Shown in pieces: positions 16,538 through 25,886 of a stretch of 64,000 nucleotides of DNA. The position numbers were made by a program, and so were the translations under genes. How positions within the stretch are numbered: position 1 is the first letter of the stretch; every line of letters starts with the position of its first letter. This DNA comes from [Leptolyngbya] sp. JSC-1. Its GTDB lineage: Bacteria; Cyanobacteriota; Cyanobacteriia; Elainellales; Elainellaceae. Below the pieces are notes generated by a model. The model searched no databases. It was not told the origin of the DNA and saw only the letters and a program-made list of their open reading frames with translations. The DNA lies in the NCBI GenBank assembly GCA_000733415.1, contig KL662191.1, forward strand, positions 510,415 to 574,414. The letters run 5' to 3'.

Positions 16538-17692
16538 CTATCCAACCCATTGATAAAGCGTATCTCGCTGCTGAGCTGGTCGTCCTAGAGACTGAATCGC
16601 AGACCGGAGTTCACCGACTGTACGACAGGTTCCCCCCTGCGCCCCGGCCATCGTTGTAATGTGTTCTTCCATCAAGGTGCCGCCAATGTCATTACAGCCC
16701 CAGGTCAGCGCCGTGGTTGCTCCTGCTAGGCCCAACTTCACCCAGCTGGGCTGATGGTTGACAATCCAATTGCCTAGAAAAATGCGGGCGACAGCCATCA
16801 GCAGTAGGGCATCTGCCAACACGGGCTGGTCTCTGCCCACCCGATGCTGCAGCGGTTTAGGAGCCTCCTGCCCCACAAACGGCAAGACAATAAATTCGGT
16901 GAAGCGAGCCGGATATTGCTGCTCGATCGCCTGCTGTTGAAGTGTGCGCAACCAACCAAGGTGCCGCATCTGCTGGGCTGGCGTTTCAATGTGACCAGAG
17001 AGGATTGTGCTAGTGCTGGGCATGCCCAACCGATGGGCTGTGCTGACAATCTCTAACCAGGTTGCCGTGTTAATTTTTTCAGGGCAAAGGATTTTGCGCA
17101 CCTGATCATCCAGCACCTCGGCAGCCGTTCCCGGCATTGACCCGACCCCCGCCTGTTGTAACGCCGCAATCACTTCGGCATAGCTGAGCTGATCTTCTCT
17201 AGCAATAAACTGTACTTCCTGGGGCGAAAAGGCATGGAGATGAAGCTGAGGAAAGGCAGCTTTGATCGTTTGCACGAGCCGAACATAATAGGCTAACGCA
17301 CTGCCATTCCGCTTGGCCTGCGGGTTCAAACCACCCTGCATACAAATTTCTGTGGCTCCTTGCTGGACCGCTTCAGCTGTTTTTGCCAAAATCGTAGATT
17401 CATCGAGCCAGTAAGCACCTGTTTGTGCTGCATCCCGCCGAAAGGCACAAAAGCTGCAATGCTGTTCGCAAATGTTGGTGAAATTGATGTTGCGGTTGAT
17501 CACATAGGTGACGACCTCACCGACTTGTCGTTGGCGTAGTTGGTCTGCGACAGCTCGAATGGCAGCAATCGCGCCTGGATCCTGTTGCTGAAGCAGCAGC
17601 TCTCCTTCGGCCTCAGACAAGTCCTCTCCAGCTAGGGCACGCTTGAGCGCCCCATCGATAGAAGCCAGCGAACGAATGGTTGATTGAATCAC
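16538..17692 (-). CDS. cofH: FO synthase subunit 2, radical SAM CofH
   Basis: 384 residues. CofH joins tyrosine (as an iminoacetate/p-cresolate-type fragment) to 5-amino-6-ribitylaminouracil, and with CofG makes the deazaflavin FO, the light-harvesting chromophore of cyanobacterial class I-type photolyases and precursor of F420. The radical SAM cluster ligands are Cys75, Cys79 and Cys82 (ICEQHCSFCAF). Further family blocks are EICMQGGLNP, HAFSPQEVQFIA, GVGSMPGTAAEVLDD and GCNDIGGTLMEEHI near the C-terminus. It lies convergent with the zinc-ribbon gene. cofG is not in the window. Length is normal. Confidence 0.95.
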   Translation of the reverse strand: MIQSTIRSLASIDGALKRALAGEDLSEAEGELLLQQQDPGAIAAIRAVADQLRQRQVGEVVTYVINRNINFTNICEQHCSFCAFRRDAAQTGAYWLDESTILAKTAEAVQQGATEICMQGGLNPQAKRNGSALAYYVRLVQTIKAAFPQLHLHAFSPQEVQFIAREDQLSYAEVIAALQQAGVGSMPGTAAEVLDDQVRKILCPEKINTATWLEIVSTAHRLGMPSTSTILSGHIETPAQQMRHLGWLRTLQQQAIEQQYPARFTEFIVLPFVGQEAPKPLQHRVGRDQPVLADALLLMAVARIFLGNWIVNHQPSWVKLGLAGATTALTWGCNDIGGTLMEEHITTMAGAQGGTCRTVGELRSAIQSLGRPAQQRDTLYQWVG

Positions 17693-17949
17693 AGCCCCAG
17701 CCTCACTTGGTGTCTCTCATTATGATGACGCGAATTCCATGGGCTGATAGAAAACTCAGCGCATGAATTCGACAAGAACTTTTTGGTGGTAGCTGTGCCA
17801 ATTCGGTGCATCCCCTTTATACTGACTCCTGCGGAAGGATTGAAGCTGCAATTTCAAAAAAGCAGTAAGATTTGCGTGGGTACTATCCCTAGCGGCCCCT
17901 AGCGGCAAGACTACCAAACGAACAACAGACTTTGTGAGAGTCCCAATCT

Positions 17950-18540
17950 ATGGCTGCCCCCCGATTTGGCGATCCGAACCAACCTGCTTCATCCAAACCC
18001 ACGTTTCCGACTGGGCATTCCGTGAACCAACCAATAAACCAGCCAGTTAGTCGTCCAGTCAAATCCGTCAGCCAGATGCACGGTCTAGAACGACTGCCAG
18101 CGGAGCCATATCGCAACCGCTTAGTGGCTCGACGAGCTGGCACACCAGCCGACACAATCGTGCATGCCTTTCGCCCTAAACAAAAGCCGCTCTGGTTGGT
18201 TCTGCTGATAAAACTTCAGCAAGGTTCATCAATTGTCACACTGCTGTTGATGATTGCAATTCTGTCGGTCTATGGCTGGACAGTGTATTTACAACAGCGC
18301 TGGGGGCAGCAATACGATAAGCTGGAGACCCTGAAAAAACGAGAGCGGCAGCTCACTTCGGCCAATGAGGTGCTGAAAAATCAGATGGCCGAGCAGGCAG
18401 AAAAACCGACGGCTGGACTGTTGCTCCCTGACCCCAGCAATGCTATCTTTTTGACTCCTGCCCCTCCTCGTCCAGAGGTAAAACCGGAGCTTAGCGCTCC
18501 TTCTACAGAAGGAAGCCCAAACCGTCCTTTGGGGTATTAG
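17950..18540 (+). CDS. FtsL-like septal membrane protein (probable)
   Basis: 196 residues. Topology: ~90 polar residues, one transmembrane helix (SIVTLLLMIAILSVYGWTVY), a coiled coil (QQYDKLETLKKRERQLTSANEVLKNQM) and a Pro-rich tail. This is the bitopic layout of FtsL/DivIC divisome proteins. The gene ends 38 nt before ftsI, the classic position of ftsL in bacterial division clusters. FtsL sequences diverge strongly, so identification rests on topology and position. It would sit at the septum and link FtsQ/FtsB with FtsWI. The Asn/Gln/Pro-rich cytoplasmic part is longer than in E. coli FtsL. Confidence 0.65.
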   Translation: MAAPRFGDPNQPASSKPTFPTGHSVNQPINQPVSRPVKSVSQMHGLERLPAEPYRNRLVARRAGTPADTIVHAFRPKQKPLWLVLLIKLQQGSSIVTLLLMIAILSVYGWTVYLQQRWGQQYDKLETLKKRERQLTSANEVLKNQMAEQAEKPTAGLLLPDPSNAIFLTPAPPRPEVKPELSAPSTEGSPNRPLGY

Positions 18541-18578
18541 ACCTGAGATGAGGTGCAGCATTGTCTGGAGGTTGGCCT

Positions 18579-20672
18579 ATGGCTATATCGTTTCGTCCCT
18601 TTCGACAGCAGCGTTTTCGGCGGTCTCGACGGCATGCCCGCCGCTCGTCGCTCCATCCCCCATCCCAGCATCTGCGCTCCCCCAGACTTCGCTCCAGCTC
18701 TGAGTCCTTGACCTCAGATGGGCAGGAACCGAATCCAGAATTTCTGTATAAAGGCTCGCGTTCCCAACGGCGGCTGCGCCTGGAAACCGCTATAGCACCC
18801 AAACCTCGGTTGCTCCTGGTGTGGGTAATTCTAATGATTGGCATGGTGGGGCTGTCGCTGAACCTCTTCCGCCTCCAGGTGCTGCAAGGAGACATTTTGC
18901 AAGAGCGGGCGAAGGCCCAGCAAACCATTGCCCTGAGTGCGGCCCTGCCACGTCGGCCGATTGTGGATCGGGAAGGCAATGTGTTGGCAATCGACAAGCC
19001 GATCTATACCCTCTATGCCCACCCGATTCTGTTCGAGCAACAGCGCGAAACGATTGCGGTAGCCTTAGCACCAATTTTGAACAAGCCGATGGAGCAACTG
19101 CTGACTCAGATCAGCGAAACCGAAAGCGGTATCCGGTTGGCGGAGGCATTACCTGAGGATAAGGCCAAGCAAATTCGTCAGCTCCACCTGGATGGATTGG
19201 AACTGCTCCAGCAGCAAGAGCGCCTTTATCCTCAGCAGGAGTTGTTCGCCAATATTGTGGGTTACGTCAATGCTGACCGCCAAGCCCAGGCCGGCGTCGA
19301 GTACAGCCAGGATGAACAGTTGATCCGCTCGGCACCAGAAATGCGAATTCGCCGCTCTGGAGATGGCTCGGTGATTCCGCTGGGACTGCCCAAGAATTTG
19401 GTGCAATACGACGAATTACAGCTTCAGTTAACTCTAGACAGCCGCTTGCAGCGAGCCACCCGCTATGCCCTGAAACAGCAAATGCAGAAATACAGCGCCA
19501 AGCGGGGTGTGGTGATTGTAATGGATGTGCAGGACGGCTCGATTTTGGCCCTGGCCTCGGAGCCAACCTTTGATGCCAACCAGTACTACAACACCGATCA
19601 GGAGACCCTGCGGGACTGGGTCGTCACTGATGTCTATGAACCGGGTTCGACCTTTAAACCGATTAACCTAGCCATTGCTTTAGAATCGGGTGCGGTGAAA
19701 CCTAACGATGTTTTTATCGATGAAGGGGCCATCCGCATCGGAGAGTGGCCAATCCAAAATAGCGACTACGACTCGGTGGGGGCACGCGGCCCAGTTACCG
19801 TTACCGAAATTCTGCAAAACTCTAGCAACGTGGGCATGGTGCATGTGATGCAACGCCTGAAACCAGGGGTGTTTTATGGCTGGCTGGAACGGCTGAAGCT
19901 GGGAGAACCCACCGGGATCGATTTACCCTTCGAGTCGTCCGGCCAGGTCAAACCCTATTCTCAGTTCACAACTGTGCGGGTGGAACCTGCCACCACTGCC
20001 TTTGGCCAGGGCTTTTCCCTAACGCCGATCAAGCTCATCCAGCTTCATAGCACCATCGCCAACGGCGGCAAACTAGTCACTCCCCATGTGGTCAAAGGGA
20101 TGGTGGATACTCAAGGCAAGCTGAAGTGGCAGCCTGAACATCCCAAGCCGCAACCCGTGTTTACGCCCAAAACTACAGAAGCAGTCCTCAAAATGATGGA
20201 GCAGGCTGTACTGAACGGCACGGGACAGGTGGCTCAAATTCCCGGCTTCCGGATTGCTGGTAAAACCGGAACTGCTCAGAAAGCCAGCCAATATGGAGGA
20301 TATAGCCGCGCTCGCATCACCAGCTTTATTGGCATTCTCCCGGTTGAGGCTCCCCGCTATGCCGTCTTGGCCGTGGTGGACGAACCTCAGGGTGACGATG
20401 CCTACGGTTCTACCGTTGCTGCCCCGATTGTGAAGGAAGTGATGGAAGCGTTGATTGCCAGCGAACGGATTCCGCCCACCAAACCGGATGATGTGGGGCT
20501 AGAGAGCGTTTTGCCTGAAGACATCCAGGATTCTATCGACTTCCACCATCCGATCAACCCGCTAGCCGAAGAAACCACTCCTGCTACAGATTGGGCTGCT
20601 ACAGATTGGGCAGAGGAGGAGGGTATAGACCCAAGCCAGGTTGCTGACGACATCCAAGGCGAGAGCGAATAA
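18579..20672 (+). CDS. ftsI: Septal peptidoglycan transpeptidase FtsI (class B PBP)
   Basis: 697 residues from ATG 18579, preceded by GGAGG; an in-frame TTG at 18561 is rejected. The Arg/Ser-rich cytoplasmic N-terminus is followed by one membrane anchor (LLLVWVILMIGMVGLSLNLF), the dimerisation/pedestal domain starting RRPIVDREGNVLA, and the transpeptidase domain. Active-site motifs: SxxK at Ser357-Lys360 (GSTFKPIN), SxN at Ser415-Asn417 and KTG at Lys562 (AGKTGTAQ). It cross-links septal peptidoglycan with FtsW. A short internal repeat (ATDWAATDWAEE) and an acidic C-terminal tail of ~80 residues extend past the catalytic domain. Probably co-transcribed with the FtsL-like gene. Confidence 0.95.
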   Translation: MAISFRPFRQQRFRRSRRHARRSSLHPPSQHLRSPRLRSSSESLTSDGQEPNPEFLYKGSRSQRRLRLETAIAPKPRLLLVWVILMIGMVGLSLNLFRLQVLQGDILQERAKAQQTIALSAALPRRPIVDREGNVLAIDKPIYTLYAHPILFEQQRETIAVALAPILNKPMEQLLTQISETESGIRLAEALPEDKAKQIRQLHLDGLELLQQQERLYPQQELFANIVGYVNADRQAQAGVEYSQDEQLIRSAPEMRIRRSGDGSVIPLGLPKNLVQYDELQLQLTLDSRLQRATRYALKQQMQKYSAKRGVVIVMDVQDGSILALASEPTFDANQYYNTDQETLRDWVVTDVYEPGSTFKPINLAIALESGAVKPNDVFIDEGAIRIGEWPIQNSDYDSVGARGPVTVTEILQNSSNVGMVHVMQRLKPGVFYGWLERLKLGEPTGIDLPFESSGQVKPYSQFTTVRVEPATTAFGQGFSLTPIKLIQLHSTIANGGKLVTPHVVKGMVDTQGKLKWQPEHPKPQPVFTPKTTEAVLKMMEQAVLNGTGQVAQIPGFRIAGKTGTAQKASQYGGYSRARITSFIGILPVEAPRYAVLAVVDEPQGDDAYGSTVAAPIVKEVMEALIASERIPPTKPDDVGLESVLPEDIQDSIDFHHPINPLAEETTPATDWAATDWAEEEGIDPSQVADDIQGESE

Positions 20673-20691
20673 ATTAACCAGGCAACTCCTA

Positions 20692-20736
20692 CTTTGACAC
20701 TGTAGGCTTTGGCACTGTAGGCTTTGGCACTGTAAC
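20692..20736 (+). repeat. Three 15-bp tandem repeats after ftsI
   Basis: Units ctttgacactgtagg, ctttggcactgtagg and ctttggcactgtaac occupy the short gap between the convergent ftsI and glmU genes. Confidence 0.85.
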
Positions 20737-20747
20737 CACCTACTTCT

Positions 20748-22145
20748 TTACTGAGATGCTCTATCTGTCTCCTGATTCCCTGCTTGCTCCTTCAGACGCC
20801 AACCCGGCTTGATCACCTGATGAGCACGAGCAATCACCAGAGCGTCATTTGGTACATCTTCGGTGACGGTAGAGCCAGCTGCAATGGTGACATCCTCGCC
20901 GATCGTGATCGGAGCCACCAGTACACTATTCGATCCAGTTTTGGTACGGTCGCCGATCTGGGTCCGGTGTTTCTTGACGCCGTCGTAGTTGGCGGTGATG
21001 GTACCAGCTCCCACATTCACCTGATTTCCCAGCGTCGCATCTCCCAAGTAAGAAAGGTGAGCCACATTGGTACGGGTTCCCAACCGAGCATTCTTCAGCT
21101 CTACAAAGTTACCAATCCGGCAGTTTTGCCCCACCTCAACCTGACTACGCAGGTGGGTGTAAGGGCCGATGCGGCTATTAGACTGGATCACGCTCTTGTT
21201 GATCACCGAATAGAGCACAGTGACATTCTCACCAATCTGGCTGTCTTCAATCAAACAACCCGGTCCGATCCGGCTGCCCGATCCAATCACCGTTTGACCG
21301 CGCAGGTGGGTTTGGGGTTCAATCACCACATCATTACCAAGCTGCACCGTGTCATCAATCGTGATCGTATCGGGGTTAATCAGGGTGACGCCTGCCGCCA
21401 TCCAATCATCCTTGATGCGGGTTTGCAAGATTTCGTAGGCTGTGGCTAGCTGCTTGCGGTCGTTAATCCCCAGAATTTCCTGATAATCATCTACATCAAC
21501 CGCCATTACCGGCGATAAAAAATTGACCGCATCGGTCAGGTAGTATTCTTTTTGATCGTTGTTGCTCTGCAATTTGGGCAGGATTGTCGCGAGCTGGCTC
21601 CAGTTAAAGCAGTAGATGCCAGCATTCACCCGCCGATTTTGCCGCTGAGCTGGGGTGCAGTCCCGGTCTTCCACAATCTGCGTCACCAGGTTGTTACCAT
21701 CGCAAAACACCCGACCGTAGCCCTTCGCGTCCGGCATTTGGGCCGTCAGAATCGTCGCTGCATTTTGGTGAGTTTGATGGGTATGCAGGAGAGTGATCAA
21801 GGTTTGAGGCCGCAGCAACGGCACATCTCCATTCAACACCAGCAGGCTACCTTCAAAGCCTTGTAAGTAAGGCAATACCTGCTGCACAGCATGACCTGTT
21901 CCCAATTGCTCACTTTGTTCGACAAATTCTACGTCGAGTCGTTGAGCGAAAGACTGCCGCACCTGCTCGCCCTCATAGCCGACAATCACCAACTGGCGCT
22001 TAGGCTGAACCACAGCCGCACAATCTAACACTCGCTGAACCAGCGACCGACCGCCCAGATCATGGAGTACCTTGGGCAAACGAGACTTCATCCGCGTTCC
22101 CCGTCCTGCCGCCAGAATTGCCACCGCAACCATGTTTGTCTTCAT
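20748..22145 (-). CDS. glmU: Bifunctional UDP-GlcNAc pyrophosphorylase/GlcN-1-P acetyltransferase
   Basis: 465 residues. GlmU acetylates glucosamine-1-phosphate and couples it to UTP to form UDP-GlcNAc for peptidoglycan and other glycans. The N-terminal uridyltransferase has AILAAGRGTRMKSRLPKVLH and GTGHAVQQ. The C-terminal left-handed beta-helix acetyltransferase has hexapeptide repeats and blocks such as RIGPYTHLR, GNFVELKNARLG and NVGAGTITANYDGVKKHRT. Two nearby ATGs (22145, 22133) are possible starts; 22145 has GGAGAG upstream. It follows the HD-GYP regulator by 41 nt on the same strand, so they may share a transcript. Length is typical. Confidence 0.97.
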   Translation of the reverse strand: MKTNMVAVAILAAGRGTRMKSRLPKVLHDLGGRSLVQRVLDCAAVVQPKRQLVIVGYEGEQVRQSFAQRLDVEFVEQSEQLGTGHAVQQVLPYLQGFEGSLLVLNGDVPLLRPQTLITLLHTHQTHQNAATILTAQMPDAKGYGRVFCDGNNLVTQIVEDRDCTPAQRQNRRVNAGIYCFNWSQLATILPKLQSNNDQKEYYLTDAVNFLSPVMAVDVDDYQEILGINDRKQLATAYEILQTRIKDDWMAAGVTLINPDTITIDDTVQLGNDVVIEPQTHLRGQTVIGSGSRIGPGCLIEDSQIGENVTVLYSVINKSVIQSNSRIGPYTHLRSQVEVGQNCRIGNFVELKNARLGTRTNVAHLSYLGDATLGNQVNVGAGTITANYDGVKKHRTQIGDRTKTGSNSVLVAPITIGEDVTIAAGSTVTEDVPNDALVIARAHQVIKPGWRLKEQAGNQETDRASQ

Positions 22146-22186
22146 CCACTCTCCAGGTACGGAGTATAGCGCGTCTGGTTGACTTT

Positions 22187-23245
22187 TTAGGCGGCAATCT
22201 GCTGCGAGGAAACGAAATCAACAAACTGCTGCATCAAAGCCGGATTGCGCCAGCCCTTCTCTACCTCTTTTCGCATGATGGTGATGGCCTCTTGCGAGCT
22301 GAGGGCCGGTTTGTAGGGACGCTCGTGGGTCAAGGCATCATAGATATCGAGGAGCTGAAACACTTGCACCAAAAACGGAATCTGGTCGCCGACTAAACGA
22401 TCGGGATAGCCAGAACCATCCCAGCGCTCGTGGTGATGCCGAATAATCGGCAAAACGCCCCGCATCGTCCGCAACGGCTGACAAATTTGTTCTCCAATCA
22501 GCACATGCTGCTGCATTACAAGCTGCTCGGTAGGGGTGAGAGTGCCTGTTTTGAGCAGAATTTCGTCTGGAATGCCAATTTTGCCAATATCGTGCAGATA
22601 GCCAGCCCATATTAAGTCGCGTAGGGCATAGCGAGGAAGCTGCAAAAACTCGCCAAACCGCCGACCCCAATCAACCAACCGTTCGCAGTGATCGCCCGTG
22701 TTCGGATCGCGGCGTTCAATGGTCCGGGCGATGGAAAATAGCACCTGTCCGGCATGATCTAGGTCTTCGTTGAGCTGTTTTTGCCGCACCAGCGATCGCA
22801 CCCGCGCCGACAGTTCGAGCTGATCAAATGGCTTAGAGAGAAAATCATCACCGCCTGCTTCAATTCCCTTCAGCCGCGCCCGCCGGTCGTTCAAAGCCGT
22901 GACAAAAACAATTGGCGTCAGCCGGGTTTGCTCATCTTGTTTGAGACGACGGCACACCTCGTAACCGTCCATGCCCGGCATCATCACATCTAGCAAGATC
23001 AGGTCAGGAGCAGCTAATCGCACTTGCTCTAAAGCCGCATATCCATTCTCAGCCTCCAGGACCTCATAGCCCTCCATTGCCAGCAGAGAAGCTGCCGTCA
23101 TCCGACTGGAAGGATGGTCATCTACGATCAAAACTTTAGGCCGCTCGGAAACAAGACAATTCACAGAAAACTTCCCACTTCGCGCTCGATTAACACCCGA
23201 ACCTAAATTTCCGCCTTGAATAGAACTACCAACAGAGTTTAACAA
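22187..23245 (-). CDS. Response regulator with HD-GYP domain (c-di-GMP phosphodiesterase type)
   Basis: 352 residues. A CheY-like receiver starts near residue 36 (KVLIVDDHPSSR) with the phospho-acceptor Asp in LILLDVMMPGMDG and the conserved Lys in LSKPFDQ. A short linker leads to an HD-GYP domain with the HD pair in GYLHDIGKIGIPDEIL and the HHHERWDGSGYPDRL motif. Such RpfG-type proteins hydrolyse cyclic di-GMP to GMP or pGpG when their metal ligands are intact; here they appear intact. The cognate histidine kinase is not in the window. A start further inside (near residue 34) would remove a non-conserved Ser/Gly-rich N-terminus and is possible. Confidence 0.9.
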   Translation of the reverse strand: MLNSVGSSIQGGNLGSGVNRARSGKFSVNCLVSERPKVLIVDDHPSSRMTAASLLAMEGYEVLEAENGYAALEQVRLAAPDLILLDVMMPGMDGYEVCRRLKQDEQTRLTPIVFVTALNDRRARLKGIEAGGDDFLSKPFDQLELSARVRSLVRQKQLNEDLDHAGQVLFSIARTIERRDPNTGDHCERLVDWGRRFGEFLQLPRYALRDLIWAGYLHDIGKIGIPDEILLKTGTLTPTEQLVMQQHVLIGEQICQPLRTMRGVLPIIRHHHERWDGSGYPDRLVGDQIPFLVQVFQLLDIYDALTHERPYKPALSSQEAITIMRKEVEKGWRNPALMQQFVDFVSSQQIAA

Positions 23246-23623
23246 TCAGCCTGTCATCAAGCTTTGTAACCACTAGGCAGTAATCAGATATCCAGGTTGG
23301 CATCTTTGCCTTCGATTAAGAATTGTCTGAAGAGGAGACAGACAGGGGCATTTCTTCAGAGTATGTTCAATTTTAGAGACAGAATAAACAAGTTTCCATG
23401 CATGGTTCCACATTTTTCTGCATAATGAGCCAACTGAACTGTTCAAATGCAGTTTGCATTGCAATTTGCATTGAACGTTAACCAATCATCTACCCTTAGA
23501 AGTTGAAGAATTAGAGTTGAAAAATCAGCTTGGTTTGCAGTAAAGCATTCAGTACGGCACTGAGAGATCAAAGCTATTGACGTAGAGGATATTTACAGGA
23601 AATTTCCAGGGACAGAAACCGTG
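23246..23623. other. Intergenic region between divergent genes
   Basis: 378 bp between the HD-GYP and rhodanese genes. It contains imperfect repeats (gcagtttgcattgcaatttgcattg near 23450-23475). No gene is supported; it must hold promoters for both neighbours. Confidence 0.4.
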
Positions 23624-24541
23624 ATGGCAGATACGGAAGAAACAAAGACCAACCAGAATCGAGAGGCAAACAGCTCACCTGTCGTCAGTCGCGAGTGGCT
23701 TTATCAGCAAGTAGCTCAAGGCCAGGGTGCGGCATCGGTTGTAGTTGTGGACTGTCGCTTTTCCCTCGCTGACCCAGACCTGGGACGGCAACAGTACGAA
23801 CGGAGCCATATTCCAGGTGCCTATTATCTCGATTTGAATCAGGATTTGTCGAGTCCAGTGCAGCAACATGGTGGGCGGCATCCCTTGCCTGATCCAGTGC
23901 AGCTAGCGGATAAGTTGAGTGCGATCGGAGTTCGCTCAGGGCCAGAACCTACCTTAGTTGTTGCCTACGACGATTCGCGCTTGGCTTTTGCTGCTCGGCT
24001 CTGGTGGCTACTGCGCTATTTAGGACATGATCGGGTGGCTGTTTTAGATGGGGGCTTTAGCGGTTGGCAGGCGGCTGGCTACCCAGTGACAGCGGATTTG
24101 CCCCAGCCCCAACCCGGTCACTTCGTACCGCAAATTCAGGCCGATTGGACGGTCAACATCGAAACCGTAAAAACCTACAAGGATTTGCCCAACGTGGTAC
24201 TAATCGATTCTCGTGAGGCAGAGCGCTATCGAGGTGAACGCGAACCCATCGATCCAGTAGCGGGACACATTCCAGGTGCAGTTAATTATCCCTGGCCAGA
24301 GGTGACCGATAAGCAAGGGTTTATCCGGCCTCTGGCTCAGCAGCAGCAGCGTTGGGCTAATTTGGGAGCTGAAGTAGGAGCTGAGGTATCTGTAGCAGAG
24401 ACCTCTACGCCTGCAGAGCTGATTGTGTACTGTGGCTCTGGAGTAACGGCTTGTGTCAACTTACTTGCTCTAGAGATAGCGGGAATATCCCATGCCAAGC
24501 TTTATCCAGGGAGCTGGAGTGATTGGTGTTCCTATCTGTAA
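23624..24541 (+). CDS. Thiosulfate/3-mercaptopyruvate sulfurtransferase (tandem rhodanese)
   Basis: 305 residues with two rhodanese domains. The inactive N-terminal one has VVVDCRFSLADPDLGRQQYERSHIPGAYYLDLNQDLS. The catalytic one has VLIDSREAERYRGEREPIDPVAGHIPGAVNYPW and the active loop YCGSGVTAC, where the first Cys takes the sulfane sulfur. The loop CGSGVTAC resembles mercaptopyruvate-type more than thiosulfate-type enzymes, though both annotations occur. GTG 23621 immediately precedes ATG 23624; the ATG is taken. There is a short Glu/Ala repeat (GAEVGAEVSVAET) before the active loop. Cytosolic sulfur transfer or cyanide detoxification is expected. Confidence 0.9.
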   Translation: MADTEETKTNQNREANSSPVVSREWLYQQVAQGQGAASVVVVDCRFSLADPDLGRQQYERSHIPGAYYLDLNQDLSSPVQQHGGRHPLPDPVQLADKLSAIGVRSGPEPTLVVAYDDSRLAFAARLWWLLRYLGHDRVAVLDGGFSGWQAAGYPVTADLPQPQPGHFVPQIQADWTVNIETVKTYKDLPNVVLIDSREAERYRGEREPIDPVAGHIPGAVNYPWPEVTDKQGFIRPLAQQQQRWANLGAEVGAEVSVAETSTPAELIVYCGSGVTACVNLLALEIAGISHAKLYPGSWSDWCSYL

Positions 24542-25352
24542 ACAGCAGTAAAATGCCCGGTCTGCAAATTAGGTTACTGCCACTGTTGCTGCTACTGTTG
24601 CTGCTATTGTTGCTGCCACTACTGGGCCTGTCTAATTCGGTTGACCGACTTACCACTTCGTACAGCCACTCTATCCAAGATATTTATAGAGGTCACTCAA
24701 TGAAGTTTATAATTCTATAATATTTAGGGATCGCTCTATATTCTGGACAATCTTAAGTAATTAGATTTTCCAAATATGCTTCTAATGTTTCTATATTGTT
24801 ATGTATTGCAGCATGAAAATTGGCAGACCGAAATATCTGAATTTGCTATTGTTCAGCCTATTGTCCAGTCTCTTGTCAACTCTCTTGTCAACCTGTTGTT
24901 CAACAGAGCCAGCAACCAGCACAATAAGTCGATAGCGGCTAAAGCAAACCCAACATCGGCTCTTTCCCATCGGTGCATCTCACTTGCTTAACCTAACTCT
25001 AAATCAATTTTTAGTAGGCTTCGGAGCCAAATTTTTAGGGAAAGAAAGCAGCCAAAGATGACTGAATTGAGGCTGGATTGAGATTAAATTGGGTCAGTTC
25101 TGAGCTAATTCCTCCAGTGAGAGGAATTAAACTGAAAGTCCCAGCTTAAGGGCGTAATATCGTAATTTCGTTCTCTTTAAGCCTCCCTAAGTTAGAATGG
25201 CGAGGTTGTGATTTTGAGGGTAGATAAAGCAATCAGGAAGACTGTTTTGATGAGTTGTCTATTCAGGATAAATCATCAAACACAGTCAAACTAAAATCAT
25301 TTAATTGAGTTACTGCTAAAAATATTAAGTCTAAATTTTTGGTGTTATTACT
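24542..25352. other. 811-bp intergenic region with simple repeats
   Basis: Holds a CTG/TTG-rich triplet-like repeat (24575-24630; tgctgctactgttgctgctattgt type) and a 12-bp direct repeat tctcttgtcaac at about 24870-24893. Short open frames here are low complexity and not gene-like. An AT-rich promoter region for the NYN gene is expected at the 3' end. Confidence 0.5.
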
Positions 25353-25856
25353 ATGAACCGTCTTTCGATTTTTGTAGACGGGAACAATATGTTCTACGCG
25401 CAACAGAAAAATGGTTGGTTTTTTGATCCAAGGCGGGTGTTGGAGTACTTTACCAACGATCCAGAAGTGACGTTAGTGAATGCGTTTTGGTACACCGGGA
25501 TCAAAGATCCGCAGGACCAACGAGGATTTAGAGATGCGTTGATCAGCTTGGGATATACCGTCCGCACAAAAACGCTAAAAGAGTACACGGACGAAACCGG
25601 CAGAATTTCGCAAAAGGCGAATTTAGATATCGAGATTGTTGTCGATATGTTCAACACGGTGGATCAGTATGACCGGGTGATTTTATTCAGTGGCGATGGC
25701 GACTTTGAACGAGCGATTGAACTCCTGCGCTCCAAAAATACGCATATCACGGTTGTCTCCACCGAAGGCATGATTGCGAGAGAACTGCGTAATGCTACAG
25801 ATCGGTATATTGACCTCAATGATATCCGCACCCAGATCGAAAAAACTGATTTTTAG
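25353..25856 (+). CDS. NYN-domain protein, LabA/DUF88 family
   Basis: 167 residues forming a single NYN (PIN-like) domain. Acidic metal-binding positions are seen in SIFVDGNNMFYAQ, KANLDIEIVVDMF and LFSGDGDFERAIELL. The fold is that of a nuclease. The best-known member, LabA of Synechococcus elongatus, acts in negative feedback on circadian transcription through KaiC/RpaA; whether this copy is LabA or a paralogue cannot be decided. The metallophosphoesterase gene starts 30 nt downstream, so the pair is probably one transcript. Start ATG 25353; no strong Shine-Dalgarno site. Confidence 0.9.
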   Translation: MNRLSIFVDGNNMFYAQQKNGWFFDPRRVLEYFTNDPEVTLVNAFWYTGIKDPQDQRGFRDALISLGYTVRTKTLKEYTDETGRISQKANLDIEIVVDMFNTVDQYDRVILFSGDGDFERAIELLRSKNTHITVVSTEGMIARELRNATDRYIDLNDIRTQIEKTDF

Positions 25857-25886
25857 CTGTTAATCCTGTTCAAGCTTGCCAATATA

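Noticed and set aside
23273..23485. 70-codon minus-strand frame upstream of the HD-GYP gene
   Set aside because: Encodes direct-repeat sequence (QCKLQCKLH) and lies in a promoter region.
24523..24720. 65-codon frame with a poly-Leu run
   Set aside because: It is the translation of a CTG/TTG simple repeat, not a membrane protein.
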